Part shown: positions 21,207 to 32,508 of the stretch, piece by piece
Numbering within the stretch: the first letter of the stretch is position 1
How the letters are laid out: the number at the start of each line of letters is the position of its first letter
Source: Galerina marginata
Taxonomy: Eukaryota > Basidiomycota > Agaricomycetes > Agaricales > Galerinaceae
DNA: 64,000 nt
Reading direction: 5' to 3'
Assembly (NCBI GenBank): GCA_023014335.1
Contig: JAECYW010000007.1
Coordinates: 310,001 to 374,000 of the forward strand
The notes under the pieces: model-generated
Database searches by the model: none
Told to the model about the DNA's origin: nothing
What the model saw: only the letters and a program-made list of their open reading frames with translations
Position numbers and translations under genes: made by a program

Positions 21207-22922
21207 ATGGCAAACCTCCCTCCACGACCAGAAACGCCTCCAAGGCTTCGCGACGACCGTAGACATCCCCCAGATGAACGTGACCGTGTTCGCCGCTCAG
21301 CACAACCTATGGCCCCGCGATTTCGGCCTACTGAACGAATACCCGAACGAGACCGATCGTATGTGCCACGGAAACCAGATACATACATTCCCGGAGGATA
21401 CGACAGCAGGAGGGACGCCGAACGTCGCGAGTATGATGAACGGGACAGGGAACAAGATCGGCATCGCGACTTTGACAGGGATAGAGAGAGGAGAAACGGT
21501 GCCCGTGGACGCGATTACGACCGAAGTCGAAGTCCAAGAAGGCGGTCGCCGGATAGAGACCGACGTCCGTATGACAGGGATAGGCCCTACAGAAGGTGCG
21601 AATGACTTATGAAAACGCGGAATTTCTCTTCGTTAATGTGATTTATAGACCACAATCACCCCCACGACGTTCAGGTATACACTTAAATTTATGTTGCCAA
21701 GTGAATCAATTCAGTGATGCCTTGTTTTAAGGACCTGGCTTTGGTCGCCGTCATTCGCGGTCTCCCCCTCGATGGCGACGGCGTTCTCCTTCACCATACC
21801 GTTCACGGCGCCGATCTCGAAGTCCCAGCCCACGTCCTTCGGCTTCTCCCTCAAAAGCAATACGACTAGGAAATCACTCTATAGTAAGCCCTCGGTCTCG
21901 TTCTCCCCACAAACGGTCACGCTCCAGAGGTCGATCGCCCAGCCCCAACAACCCACTTCTTGTATCAATTCTCCCCTCGTCTGGCGAACCTCATGGATCA
22001 AATGAAATACCTTCGACATCCAATTCTGACCCTGTGAAAGCTGAAGAAGTCGGCACTGAGGGTGATGGAGAAAGTGCCCATGTGAAGGTTGAGAAGCCTT
22101 CAGATACCCCTTCTGCGGAGGCGGACCCTTCCCAAAAACTGCCCCATTTTACGTTTACGAATACCAACCAAAGTCCAAAACCACTGTCTTCACACCTCCA
22201 ATCGAAGTTGGAGTCGGATGAGAAAAGAATCAAGGAGCCTCCTCCTGCTCCTTCAATTCCTTCGCCTGTCAAAATTGAGAATGAGGATGATAACAAAATG
22301 GACATTGTCGTCTCCCCGAAGGCAGTTCCTTCAGGCCTTGCCAATGCATTGGCCCCTCCAAAGGTCAAGATGCGGTCACCTTCTCCTAAACCACCCCCAT
22401 CTACAAATGATCACCATCGTGGAGCTCTAAATATGCCGCAACGCAGTTGGCCAGGACGTTCGCCCCCACGAGCCCCTCGTTCGCCCCCCAAAGCTCCTCG
22501 AAATCATCGAATATTGACGACACCGCAAATACAAACACCACCGTATCCAAATGGCCCCAGAGAAAATCGGCGACCCCATCCACTGCACGCATTCTCCGAT
22601 GTCAGATTGCCAAATATACCGAAATACTTTCCGCCAAAATTCCTGTCGGAATTGGATCAGGAGGTAAATACAGCACCAAGTTCAACTGATGTTGATGTAT
22701 GCTAACTCGAACCAGATCTCAAAACACGAAACTCTTCGACGGACTTTCGCCAATCAACACCTTCAGGAAGTCAAAGGGTTGCAAAAAGCTCTGCACGAAC
22801 TCGACATGGTTTCCATTGACTTGCATGCAGCCGAAGGCCGCCATCGTATTGCCGATTTTCAACTCGACAAAGCCAAGACAGGTTCTCTGGGTATCGACGC
22901 TTTAGATGTCATCGAAATATAA
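21207..22922 (+). CDS. RS/RD-rich, probably nuclear protein of unknown function
   Basis: Four exons (21207-21595, 21649-21674, 21732-22663, 22716-22922) give 517 residues. Residues 1-135 are packed with Arg/Asp/Glu dipeptides (RDRERR, DRDRRPYDRDRP type); about 130-215 is a classic Arg-Ser region (SRSPSPRP, RSRSRGRSPSP); then a Pro/Ser-rich disordered middle. The only part that looks folded is the C-terminal ~90 residues, LPNIPKYFPPKFLSELDQE to GIDALDVIEI, which is predicted helical and coiled-coil-like. RS regions are typical of splicing or mRNA-export factors, but no RRM, PWI or other named domain is visible, so no function is assigned. Exon 2 is only 26 nt. Confidence 0.75.
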
Positions 22923-23205
22923 TTCTCTGATGTTACACTATTTCTGACTCCCCTCGATCTTGGTCTTTGGGGAGTATAAAGGGTAATCTATCAATCAACA
23001 ACAGTGAGAAGACTTGCAAATCTTGTTAGTCTGAATACAAGCGGCAAGAGGAGGAGACGATGTCATGTTCTATAACATGTAGTCAAGTTTCTCTAGCGCC
23101 AGGCTTCCATAGGAGTGAAATTTAATACATTCAAGGTCAATAAATTGGGCTGCAGAGTATATACTTCTGTAATGCTTGCCAGCAAACCTGTAGACTAAAT
23201 ACCGC

Positions 23206-23670
23206 TTAAAACCCTTTCCCCTTCAACCACTCGAGGACGTCGTGCTTCCACCGTCCACCGGAAATGATTAGATGCTTGGACTGAGAAATTTGGATCCTTA
23301 GTTGAGATGCTTCATGTGATTCCTTCTCGAATAAAGAATGAGACAAATCCTTCGCGAGCGCCTGTCCAGATAGAACGTTATACTGGGACTTTCTGAGGAG
23401 GAAACTGCAGGATGAACATACAGATACACTGCCTTCTATGTTGCGGACGAGAACCATGTAGCGGCCTCCCGCGTTCCGTACATCAGTGTATACGGGAATA
23501 TTCCCCCTTGTATTACGTGGCACAAAATACGGACGCTGCACAGATCCCGAAGGTGGGGTCGCTGTTGAAGTCGACGCAAAGTTGCGCCAGGCAACTGTTT
23601 CATGGATTTTGGAGGTTCTGATATAACGCGGGAAATGAGAAACAATTCGCCTCTGAGTTGTAGATAGCAT
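23206..23670 (-). CDS. IMG2: Mitochondrial large-subunit ribosomal protein mL49 (IMG2)
   Basis: Component of the mitochondrial 54S ribosomal subunit. Two exons, 23670-23428 and 23361-23206, give 132 residues, normal for mL49. The N-terminal ~40 residues are Arg/Ser/Thr-rich without acidic residues before the helix (mitochondrial presequence). The family core reads PYFVPRNTRGNIPVYTDVRN, GGRYMVLVRNIEG and the C-terminal ISGGRWKHDVLEWLKGKGF. The 66-nt intron is a multiple of three with no stop, so unspliced RNA would insert 22 residues after RNIEGS; homologues lack them. Confidence 0.9.
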   Translation of the reverse strand: MLSTTQRRIVSHFPRYIRTSKIHETVAWRNFASTSTATPPSGSVQRPYFVPRNTRGNIPVYTDVRNAGGRYMVLVRNIEGSVSVCSSCSFLLRKSQYNVLSGQALAKDLSHSLFEKESHEASQLRIQISQSKHLIISGGRWKHDVLEWLKGKGF

Positions 23671-24137
23671 CCTTGAAAGATTGAAATATGGTCAGAACAC
23701 GCATGCTGGGCTAGAAGAAATACACACATCCTACGAGGCAGTGAGTGATGGTTTGCAGTAAAAAAAAAGTCGCGGTTGCTGGTATTACCATATTCGGCAT
23801 TACACCATAGGTACAGCATCAATTTCGACAAAATGCACGTAAAGGTATAGTCATTAGGTCCTCTCTAAAGGAGCTACAAGACGGCATCGCGGACGCCTTC
23901 GTAACGTACGTAGATTCATGGACGAAATTACTCAGCCCCTCTGTTCAAGAACATGCAAAAGGCCATAATATCGAGAGGAAAAGACAACATGTAGATGGAA
24001 GGAACGAGTCCAATAGGGGTAGCAAATGGTGTATACGTAAAGGCGATATATGTAAAGTCAAAACAAATCCTCAATAACGCTTCCAACGCGATTACGAGGA
24101 CGGGAGAAGGAAAGTCACACCTAGCGGGTGATGCCAT
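23671..24137. other. Intergenic region, YPT1 3' flank and IMG2 promoter
   Basis: Both neighbours are on the minus strand. About 470 bp with a short A-tract near 23760 and no conserved frame. A 69-codon open frame at 23928-24137 has no family resemblance and is treated as chance. Confidence 0.55.
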
Positions 24138-25210
<1,073 letters not shown>

Positions 25211-25506
25211 GTTGCTGAGGGGTGTTAGCGTTTGAGGTAAAAGTTTGTGAGATTGGGTGAGGAGACGAGAGAAAGAGAGTTCGGAAGTGGCTGCGTCAAC
25301 AGCTCAAAGGCACGTGGCTGTACGCTATCATTTTTTATATTTTCTAGGGGAAAATATTTACTTAAATAATCCCTAAGTACACTGCCAGTTTGTTTTTTGT
25401 GCGCCTCGAGAGTAACGCACCCGTAGAGCACGAGCATAAGTTATGATGGTGTTATATATATGCTGGAAATCTCCAAGAGCGAAATCTGACAGGGTGACCC
25501 TGCTAC

Positions 25507-25566
25507 TTAGCTTTGGCTTGTTGAATATTGACCTGGACCGGGTTGATAGCTTTGGGGATGAGGATA
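25507..25566 (-). pseudogene. Orphaned C-terminal tail of the zinc-ribbon gene, cut off by a transposon
   Basis: On the minus strand, immediately beyond the left end of the inverted-repeat element, the frame reads on as YPHPQSYQPGPGQYSTSQS followed by TAA (25509-25507). Removing the element and one copy of the TA target site joins this in frame to the QPNY codons at the right end, so it is the former end of the zinc-ribbon gene at 26180-26806. It has no start or splice acceptor of its own and is probably untranslated now. Confidence 0.8.
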
Positions 25567-25636
25567 CAGTCCTTTGCATAATTTTGTGAAAGTTCGAACG
25601 ATTTTGAAATAGTCACGTGCTGATGGTGCCTCAACC
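25567..25636 (+). repeat. Left terminal inverted repeat
   Basis: Starts CAGTCCTTTGCATAAT; pairs with 26178-26246 on the other strand. First 28 nt identical, then a few substitutions and small indels. Contains CACGTG. Confidence 0.85.
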
Positions 25637-26177
25637 AAACATGCTCGGCAATGCGGCCGCATCGTCAAACCATGTTCGTCCAATGCTTGCCCAGCGCCCA
25701 CTTATTCTCATTCCCTTCCGCTGCCTTCCAAACATCTGCGGGTATTTTTAAAAGCATATTACCTTTCTAAATTAGTGCAATTGTGCTGCCTCAAATTGAG
25801 ATTTTTGCTTTGAAAGGTAATAACTAGGGGTTTAAGAATTGAAGGAATTCAGCATCTGAAAGGGCTAGTCTGCTCTTTGTCGAAGGAATAAGGTTGTTAA
25901 ACTACAGAATGTGTCTACCCGGTTCTATATAGCTCACCATTAATCAAGTATTTTACCCAGAATGAATCGCAAGATGTCATTGGTCGCTGGCCTATATTGT
26001 AGCATTAAACACTGAAACTACACCTCTATGAGTCACACAAACGGGTAGCATAGCAAGAAGATGATACAAAGAAATATCTTGGACATGGAAGGCGTTAAGT
26101 CCCTGCCTTGAAAGAGCAGGGAAGTGGCTATCAGTTAGCGCTGGCCAGCCTCTGCCGACGACTGGCCGAGAGTGTTT

Positions 26178-26246
26178 GCCTAGGCACAATCAGCACGTGA
26201 CCGTTCCGAAAATCGTTCAACTTTCACAAAATTATGCAAAGGACTG
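26178..26246 (-). repeat. Right terminal inverted repeat, also coding the new C-terminus of the zinc-ribbon gene
   Basis: Inverted copy of 25567-25636. Read on the minus strand it continues the zinc-ribbon frame for about 21 codons (SPLHNFVKVERFSERSRADC region) and supplies the stop TAG at 26182-26180. Confidence 0.85.
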
Positions 26247-26806
26247 TAATAGTTGGGCTGCCCGGACCATGCAGACAGTGAATGAGGTGGGTAATAGCCC
26301 CTCGGTTGTACTACGCTTGTTACTGGTTGTGGTTCCCATCTAAAAAGAGAGCCCATTTAAACACGGGGAATTCTTAGCATAGAAAAGGCATACCCCTGTT
26401 GTCTGGGGACAGACCATTGGCAAATGGCACAAATCCATATGTGTTTACTGGACACTGGTACCAATGGCACGAAACAGAACTCGAAAAATTGTTTCGATTT
26501 TGCGCCATTGACGGCAGCTGCCATGCAGGAAATAGTGTGAAATCGCAGAAGCTTGAAGTGCAAGAAAAAGAAGAAAACAATACCATTATGACATCTCGGG
26601 CATATTCTTGGTGTCTGATCTCCTTCTTGTGAGATTCTGGTCTGGCAACCGACTGGATAGGACGACATAGCACAAAGTTCAGCGGACAACCGCCATAGAC
26701 AATAGACACGCTACGACAGACATACATATCAATGGGATGCAGACTGTTTATTTCTTCTTCAACGCGAATTGAAGGAAGCTCGCAATTACTCACAAAATAA
26801 GTCCAT
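26180..26806 (-). CDS. Zinc-ribbon (zf-15 type) protein, copy A, with transposon-derived C-terminus
   Basis: Small fungal zinc-ribbon protein of unknown function. Exons 26806-26794, 26652-26584, 26517-26394 and 26339-26180 give 121 residues. Core: GCQTRISQEGDQTPRICPRC, HNAAVNGAKS, FFEFCFVPLVPVSSKHIWIC, AICQWSVPRQQGW; the CPRC and CAIC pairs form the ribbon. Exons 2 and 3 are exactly as long (69 and 124 nt) as in copy B at 27136. The first exon (MDLF plus 1 nt, perfect GTGAGT donor) is the least certain part. The last exon runs through a PPHSLSAWSGQPNYY linker straight into the inverted repeat, where it stops. The protein may still fold, since the zinc ribbon is complete. Confidence 0.72.
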
Positions 26807-27135
26807 GTCGAAGGGAAGGACGGTAAGACGTTGCAATTGGTGTATGACACAATAAAAAGCACGACGTCCTGAGAACTGGGTACAAACATAGCAATAATTC
26901 CCTGCGCTCTCCCAAATCGTTGAATACATAACGCTTTCACTTCTGTCCACTTTTTGAATTTCATATGTTAAGATGGTTATGATATTGAAAGTAGTGATAA
27001 AGTGGTCCGCTGCTGTAGAGATGAAGGTCTATGCTTCCGCCTCAGGCTTAGAGGTCTTACACTGCCACTCGTAGAGGATTAAAGTAAGAGTAAAAGATTA
27101 ATAGTAAGCAAGCGAGTCAAAAGGCTCAAGGTAAT
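26807..27135. other. Intergenic region between the two zinc-ribbon genes
   Basis: About 330 bp serving as promoter of copy A and 3' flank of copy B. No gene or repeat seen. Confidence 0.55.
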
Positions 27136-27661
27136 TCAAACTTTGGGCATCGATTGACCTACGTATGCAGGTTGATAACCCGGTTGATTCGGCGGAACCG
27201 TTGATTGTCCAACGCTGGCTAACGGTTGACCCGCAATTGGCTGATTGATTTGACTAATGGGTGTGAGCAAATGTAATAAGGATGTCATGTAAATGGCGAC
27301 GTGCTCACTCTTTGGGTATAGGTTGGTTCCACTGGCACGTACCACATACCAAGACATGCTTTACGGAGAATGGAATGAGGGGTACCCAAAACAATTCAAA
27401 CCACATTGTGCTCTTTGCCGCAAATACCGTCGCTGGTGTAATATTAGTGAGGGTACAGGACCGATCGGTCACCACAGAGGGTAGGCATCGTCGAATAAAA
27501 TTCTACACTGACCATTATGACATCGGGGACACACTCGGAGTACTTCCTCTCCTTCGGGCTTTAGTTTGGTCGGGCATCCAACTTAATTGAAGAGAAAAGC
27601 TTGAGTGCCTTTCTCGAAATGAACGAAGAAAAGTGATCATACAGATAATGGGAATGCACAT
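27136..27661 (-). CDS. Zinc-ribbon (zf-15 type) protein, copy B
   Basis: Intact tandem paralogue of copy A. Exons 27661-27643, 27581-27513, 27432-27309 and 27253-27136 give 109 residues. It starts MCIPIIFGCPTK (hydrophobic start typical of this fungal family), then LKPEGEEVLRVCPRCHNA, TVFAAKSTMWFELFWVPLIP, FSVKHVLVCGTCQWNQPIPK and a low-complexity Gln/Pro/Gly tail ending GYQPAYVGQSMPKV. CPRC and CGTC form the zinc-binding pairs. The function of the family is not established. An upstream non-coding or short coding exon is possible, because an acceptor-like CCCCAG lies just before the ATG. Confidence 0.78.
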
Positions 27662-28261
27662 TACCTGGGGACAATAAGTAAGGGGAATGGAATTTCAAAC
27701 GAGAGACGTGCTACTTACAAGCAAATTAAGTAAAATATACCTTCAACTTGAGTATTTGTACACACAGCCTGTCTTGTTGGGGCTGTCTGGACTCTGTATT
27801 GTTGCTGTATTGCAGCAGTGAGTACGGATGAGACGTCACCGCGTCACCGCACTGCACGTTCCCATGTGAATGTGACAGACTCAGTGACAGATGTTACAAG
27901 TTGAGGACTTCCGTTTGGTCATATGTACGCCACTGTCCCAAAACGGTCATTCTTCTCAGAAATTCTTTTTCTGGCAAACCAGGACTTTACAGTTACATTT
28001 CATTCCATGCGAGACTGCTATATATTACATGTGTTCGGTCAAGAAATCTGTACATTTCCGTTGTCTACGAAACTACACTACTAATGGTATCAATAATCAT
28101 GGTGACGGTATCATAAAAAGTCATTATACCAACCAGGACGGGTATGCAAAATTACCTATTACGATGGGGAGTGAAAAACAAGATTTGGAAAGGAAGGTCG
28201 AAACCAAATCGATGAAATAAGGATATGCTGATGAAGGATGTTGCCCAGCAAGCAGAAGCAC
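27662..28261. other. Intergenic region, transcription-factor 3' flank and zinc-ribbon B promoter
   Basis: 600 bp; contains a GTCACCGCGTCACCGCA double motif near 27836-27852 and AT-rich sequence. Two plus-strand open frames at 27891-28220 have no family resemblance. Confidence 0.5.
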
Positions 28262-31205
28262 TTAATGATAAGTGCCGTTGCAGTTTTCGCCAAACTGAGG
28301 ACAGGAATGAAAATCGGCATGTGTGAGATTGGAAGAATTTGTGACATTAAATGTAGTGGTCACCATATAATTCGCGGCGGTCGTGGCCGCCAAAGCCTGA
28401 GGTTCCATTTGGGGGTTACGATGTGAATAAGACGCCACATTCGACACCAAACCAGTGTTCTCCCGGACCAGAGGGCCAGAGAGTGGTGCATTGTAGTGGA
28501 ATTGATCGACTTCGCCCCCTCCATGGTAAAACATATCATCTGGTGGTTTGAAGGACGCCATATGCGAGAACACGGGAGAGCCACGTCTGCTAAGCCCCGT
28601 CCCTGTACTTGTGGCCACGGATGTTGCTGTGCCAGGTGGTGTATATGACGGCCATACATTCGTAGTGCGTTCATCTGTGGTGCAGGCAGTATTGGGTGCA
28701 GACCCCCGCCGTTGCGCCATAAATACAGTGAGAGGTGGGAGCATAGGCCGATCTCCTGGATCGGAAATCGGTAAAGTTATGTGCGGACTTGAAGACATGT
28801 GCAGGTTCGAGGCAGAAACGGGGAGTGATTGAGGGTATTCAGGATCGTAAAGGGGGATGTGATGTGCTTGACCCTGGCGCCTCAGCTTGCGGTTTTCCCA
28901 AATCATCTTAATCGTCTCTTCCCGCTCATCGCTCTTCGAAAAGCCCCACCGCATTGTAGCGAGAGCCGTAAGGCAAATCGAGACCCCGTCGCTGACTGTT
29001 AAATGGGTATCAGCGCTGTCCTGCTTGTCGTCTTCTCCAGGGCTGTCAATAAATTCACCCTCCAGGTTAGCGGCGAGATAGGCAGCAAAGAAACAGCCGT
29101 CTCTAACGAGACCTGCGTCCCATCTGAAAATGCCAGGGACATTGTTGTGCTCTCTTGGAGTGTGGACTCTTAAAATCTGAATTATTCGAGGAAGCAGTGT
29201 CAAACACCTTCGAGTGGCCGCCGTATGGAGGTGTTGCGGTGATAGATAGGGTGACGAGTTAGAAGAATGGGAGGAGGGCCGAGGCGGAGAAGCTGGGTCA
29301 TACATGACCTGGGTCGAATTGGACGAAAAGTGTTTCAGTGACTCCCGAATAACATTGTCTAGTCAAATGCATTAGGGTCGGAATAAAAGCAACCTTGACA
29401 AGAAAACTCACGACACTCAAAAATGAATATCTGCCAACTGCTAACGTATTGGTTGATCTCTAGTCGACGGAGGAAGTTATCGTGTTCCAGCGGTGCTCGT
29501 TTCATCGATTCCAGCTCCTGCCAGCATCGATCGAGGCCCCTCCAAATGTCGCGCATGCCATGGGCATCAATAAGGCCATGGTCTTCTGCCCTTCGCGTGG
29601 CCTTGATACCTGTGAGGACAGAATGAATTCTGCGGCAAATATTACTGATATCTAGAGGGGCGGAAGCCGCATGCATTAGATGGATGAAGGCTTTTTGGGA
29701 CGCGGATTCGGGCGGACTAAAATTAACCGATTCGTGGGGGTGGTAAGGACCCGTACTCGGCGTAAGCTCGAGTGAGGATGGCGAGGGGGGAGACGGAAGA
29801 CCAGTCCGTCCCATCTCAACATTAGAAGTTGGCAGGGTCCTTTGAAATATATCCAGATCTTCATTACTCCTGGATCGGCGGTCAATACAAGCAAAATTTG
29901 GCGATAGGGGATACTCACAAAACAAAACGACCACCCCTTATTCCGGTCAGGATGCCTTCTTGCGTGTACGCATACCAGAATATTCGGGCACGCATAACGG
30001 CGTCCTCAAAGCCAGAAGATGGCACAGCAGATACAATGCAAAGTGCCTGAACTTGGGAGAGTGTAGCTTCGTAAATAGCCAACCTCTCTAGCGGTTGAGC
30101 TTCTACTCCAGTGTCTTAGCATGTCGAAAGCGCATAATAAGGTGACATCTACTCACCCTCCAAAAGAGGCAAAAGTAATAGCAGGACACGGACACCATCC
30201 AGAGTAGGGCGTCGCAAGACACCGTGGAGATCAATAAATTCCAGGACTTCACGGATATAGCCTTCAGTAGTATTTTTCCACTGCCGGCGTCCGTTCCCGG
30301 GATGATCGTACGCCACGTTTGGGGAAAAAGGACTCGAAGATTCGGAGAGATTGTCATCCGAAACTGCAGTCTTATCGCTGGAGTTCTCTGTTTGAGGAAG
30401 ACCTTTCTCGTTCAGGCCAAATGATGCAGCCCACACGACAAGCAACATAGCGATCAGGCCTCCTTCGTTCGTTAGGGGTTGGGAACCTTTACAATGAGCT
30501 GAAAACCGTGCAAGGAATTCGCCAGCGTCCAAAATAGGGCCTGAAAACAAATATTTTCTGTTAAGCTGGAAAAGACTGCGATGATTGAGGGGACAGTACG
30601 CTGAATTATGAACCAGCGCCAGAAGGCAGATACGAAAAAGTCGGAATGAAGCGTGGGGATGGTGGGAGTCCTAGAGTGTAGATCCGTCGACGACGAGTTC
30701 CCATCTTGATCACCTACTTTGCCATATATCGCCCTGTAAAAATGTTGGCGTTTGGCCGGAATACTTAAGAATTGTAGATGTACATACTCGACTTGTTGAA
30801 GGCGCCGGCCACGTCTAAGTAATTTGACGGCTTTTACATCAGCGAACTCGTCACTGATTACACAGAGATCATGATGATTGGAAAAAGGCCATATTAAATG
30901 AATACTAACACGCATTTTATCCCCCGTTCTTTGCAATTTGAGCAAGCAGGGTGAGGCCCAACAAACCCTATGGGCAAGTCTTTGAGATCGCAACGAACCC
31001 TAATAAAATATCTTTGTTAACAAAAAAGAAAAGAAAATGATTAAAAATATGAAGGCACGAACCTTCGCATACGGCAAGCGCCGCAAGCAGAAAATTGTTG
31101 ACGAGAAGATTTAGGCTGACTTGCAGAGCGACGAGAGTAGGGGGTACTAGAACTACGGGTAGACTGAGCAGGAGATGCAGCTGCAGCTGAGCCTCTCGGT
31201 GACAT
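28262..31205 (-). CDS. Zn(II)2Cys6 fungal transcription factor
   Basis: Predicted nuclear DNA-binding regulator; its targets cannot be read. Eight exons: 31205-31063, 30999-30910, 30853-30788, 30733-30600, 30540-30157, 30105-29919, 29869-29412, 29358-28262; 852 residues. The N-terminal 40 residues are Ser/Ala-rich and basic. The binuclear zinc cluster is at 41-77: cysteines 41, 44, 51, 67, 70 and 77, with ACGACRMRRVRC and CSNCKERGIKC. It is followed by the basic VKLLRRGRRLQQVE helix. The middle region (about 140-480) resembles the fungal regulatory domain with long helices (FWRWFIIQR, EVLEFIDLHGVLRRPTLDGV, RIFWYAYTQEGILTGIRGGR). The C-terminal 250 residues are Ser/Thr/Pro-rich and probably disordered. 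Confidence 0.88.
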
Positions 31206-32508
31206 GGTGCGAGATGGCGGTGAAAACGGACGATCAAAGAGGGAAAAGAAGACTGCGGAGTGTTTGTTTGTTTTATAGAGTAATTAACAAAAGTGGAACA
31301 TGAGAAGAGAGATTAGGGATCAAAGAGGCTGGAAATCGAAGCAGGTCTGACGTTGACTTGGCGAATGAAGAAAGCACGACTGGAACGGATCTGGAAAGGT
31401 CGAGAGATCTTACATGTTACAGCAAGGTAGGTTGTTTATCAGGGAGAAAATAAATTGTGGACATCTGCCAGCGTATGGCACTTGTTTGGGTGTCTTTTCC
31501 TCGAGGATGCTTAGTCGCCGGGGAGGGATCTGGCGCGCCGGTGGCAGTACTTTATTTAATTAGGGAGATCCCACCATTCAAGAACCCTGAAGAATCCTGT
31601 ATCCGCATTGGCCAGCAATGTGATTGGCTTAGAGATGTCGTCGCTGATAGGTTGCAGGCGATGATAGGCGTATGGACAAGAATCGTAAGCCAAAATGGGT
31701 ATATCCCTCCGACCCACGGCATCTTCCGCCCCTTCCTCACTGGCTGGAGACACAAACTCCCGTTGCCCTCGCCTTTTCCCGTCTTTCTTCCCATCAACCT
31801 AAGCTGACTTTCCCTACCTCCGACCTTCCGACTGTCTTCTTTCCCGCTTCTATCAATTGGCCGTCCTTGAATTCTTCTAGTTATGATCCTGCAACACATA
31901 TGTGTAATCTCTCCGCATCTTGAATAACGAGAACCCTAGGGTCGTCTGGTCTAATCCTGTATGTAAAACCCTCTTCATTTCCCGAAGGTCATGCCTTTAA
32001 AAATATCTTATCGGTGTGAATTCAGAGAGCGCGGCGTAAAGGGCTGTCTCTGAATCGCCAGTGTTCATCAGCCCTTGAAATAGTTTGAGACTCAGAGATG
32101 ACCCTTACAGAATTAGTGGCCCCACAGAGCGGCTCGGCGTCGGAGAAGTAGAATCTTGAACCTTATCTTGCCTTCCTCTCAACTTTCTTCAAAATCAGCT
32201 AGAACATAATTGAAAGCAATTTAACAGTCAAATTGATCAACAATTACTTTCTCCCGCTTCCAATTCCCACCGAAGGCCGGGCATGTGCCCCAAAATCCAA
32301 TTATTGCTATCTTGACGACGCCGAATGACGCAGGGCCAACATCGGAAATATTGTATGAGATAATGCCTGGGCGAAAGTCCCCCCCCCATGCAGCATGAGG
32401 CAAGCGATGATTCATCGAACGCGACACATTTTGTACTCAAAACCCAAATTGAATACCATATATATACATAAGCTTGACAGCTGTCGTCGGTACTATGATC
32501 GCCTCGCG
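31206..32508. other. Long intergenic region upstream of the transcription factor
   Basis: 1.3 kb, the promoter of the Zn2Cys6 gene plus the 3' flank of NOP16. It carries ATTGG/CCAAT-like sites around 31610-31630 and a run of seven or more C near 32382. Open frames of about 65-115 codons at 31457-31923 show no family features. No repeat or RNA gene recognised. Confidence 0.5.

Larger units (their letters stand above)
25565..26248. mobile_element. Mariner-like (TA target site) terminal-inverted-repeat element, non-autonomous
   Basis: The element proper is 25567-26246 (680 bp), flanked by TA at 25565-25566 and 26247-26248. Both ends begin CAGTCCTTTGCATAAT inward, and the first 28 nt are identical in inverted orientation; similarity continues with a few mismatches for about 65-70 bp (both contain CACGTGCTGAT) and more weakly further in. 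No open frame resembling a transposase is present, so it is a MITE or deletion derivative that needs a transposase in trans. The interrupted gene reads in frame across the empty site, which confirms both ends and the TA duplication. Confidence 0.85.

Noticed and set aside
26374..26964. A 196-codon open frame on the minus strand
   Set aside because: It reads in the wrong frame through zinc-ribbon copy A and its introns. The spliced zf-15 frame explains the region better (CPRC/CAIC pairs, exon lengths shared with copy B).
27891..28220. Plus-strand open frames of 71-109 codons
   Set aside because: No family features, no good splice partners, composition like the surrounding AT-rich spacer.
31685..31720. 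About 20 nt almost identical to the heme lyase KWVYPS codons, seen as a possible gene fragment
   Set aside because: Similarity stops at once on both sides; no other heme-lyase motif is near, so chance is more likely.
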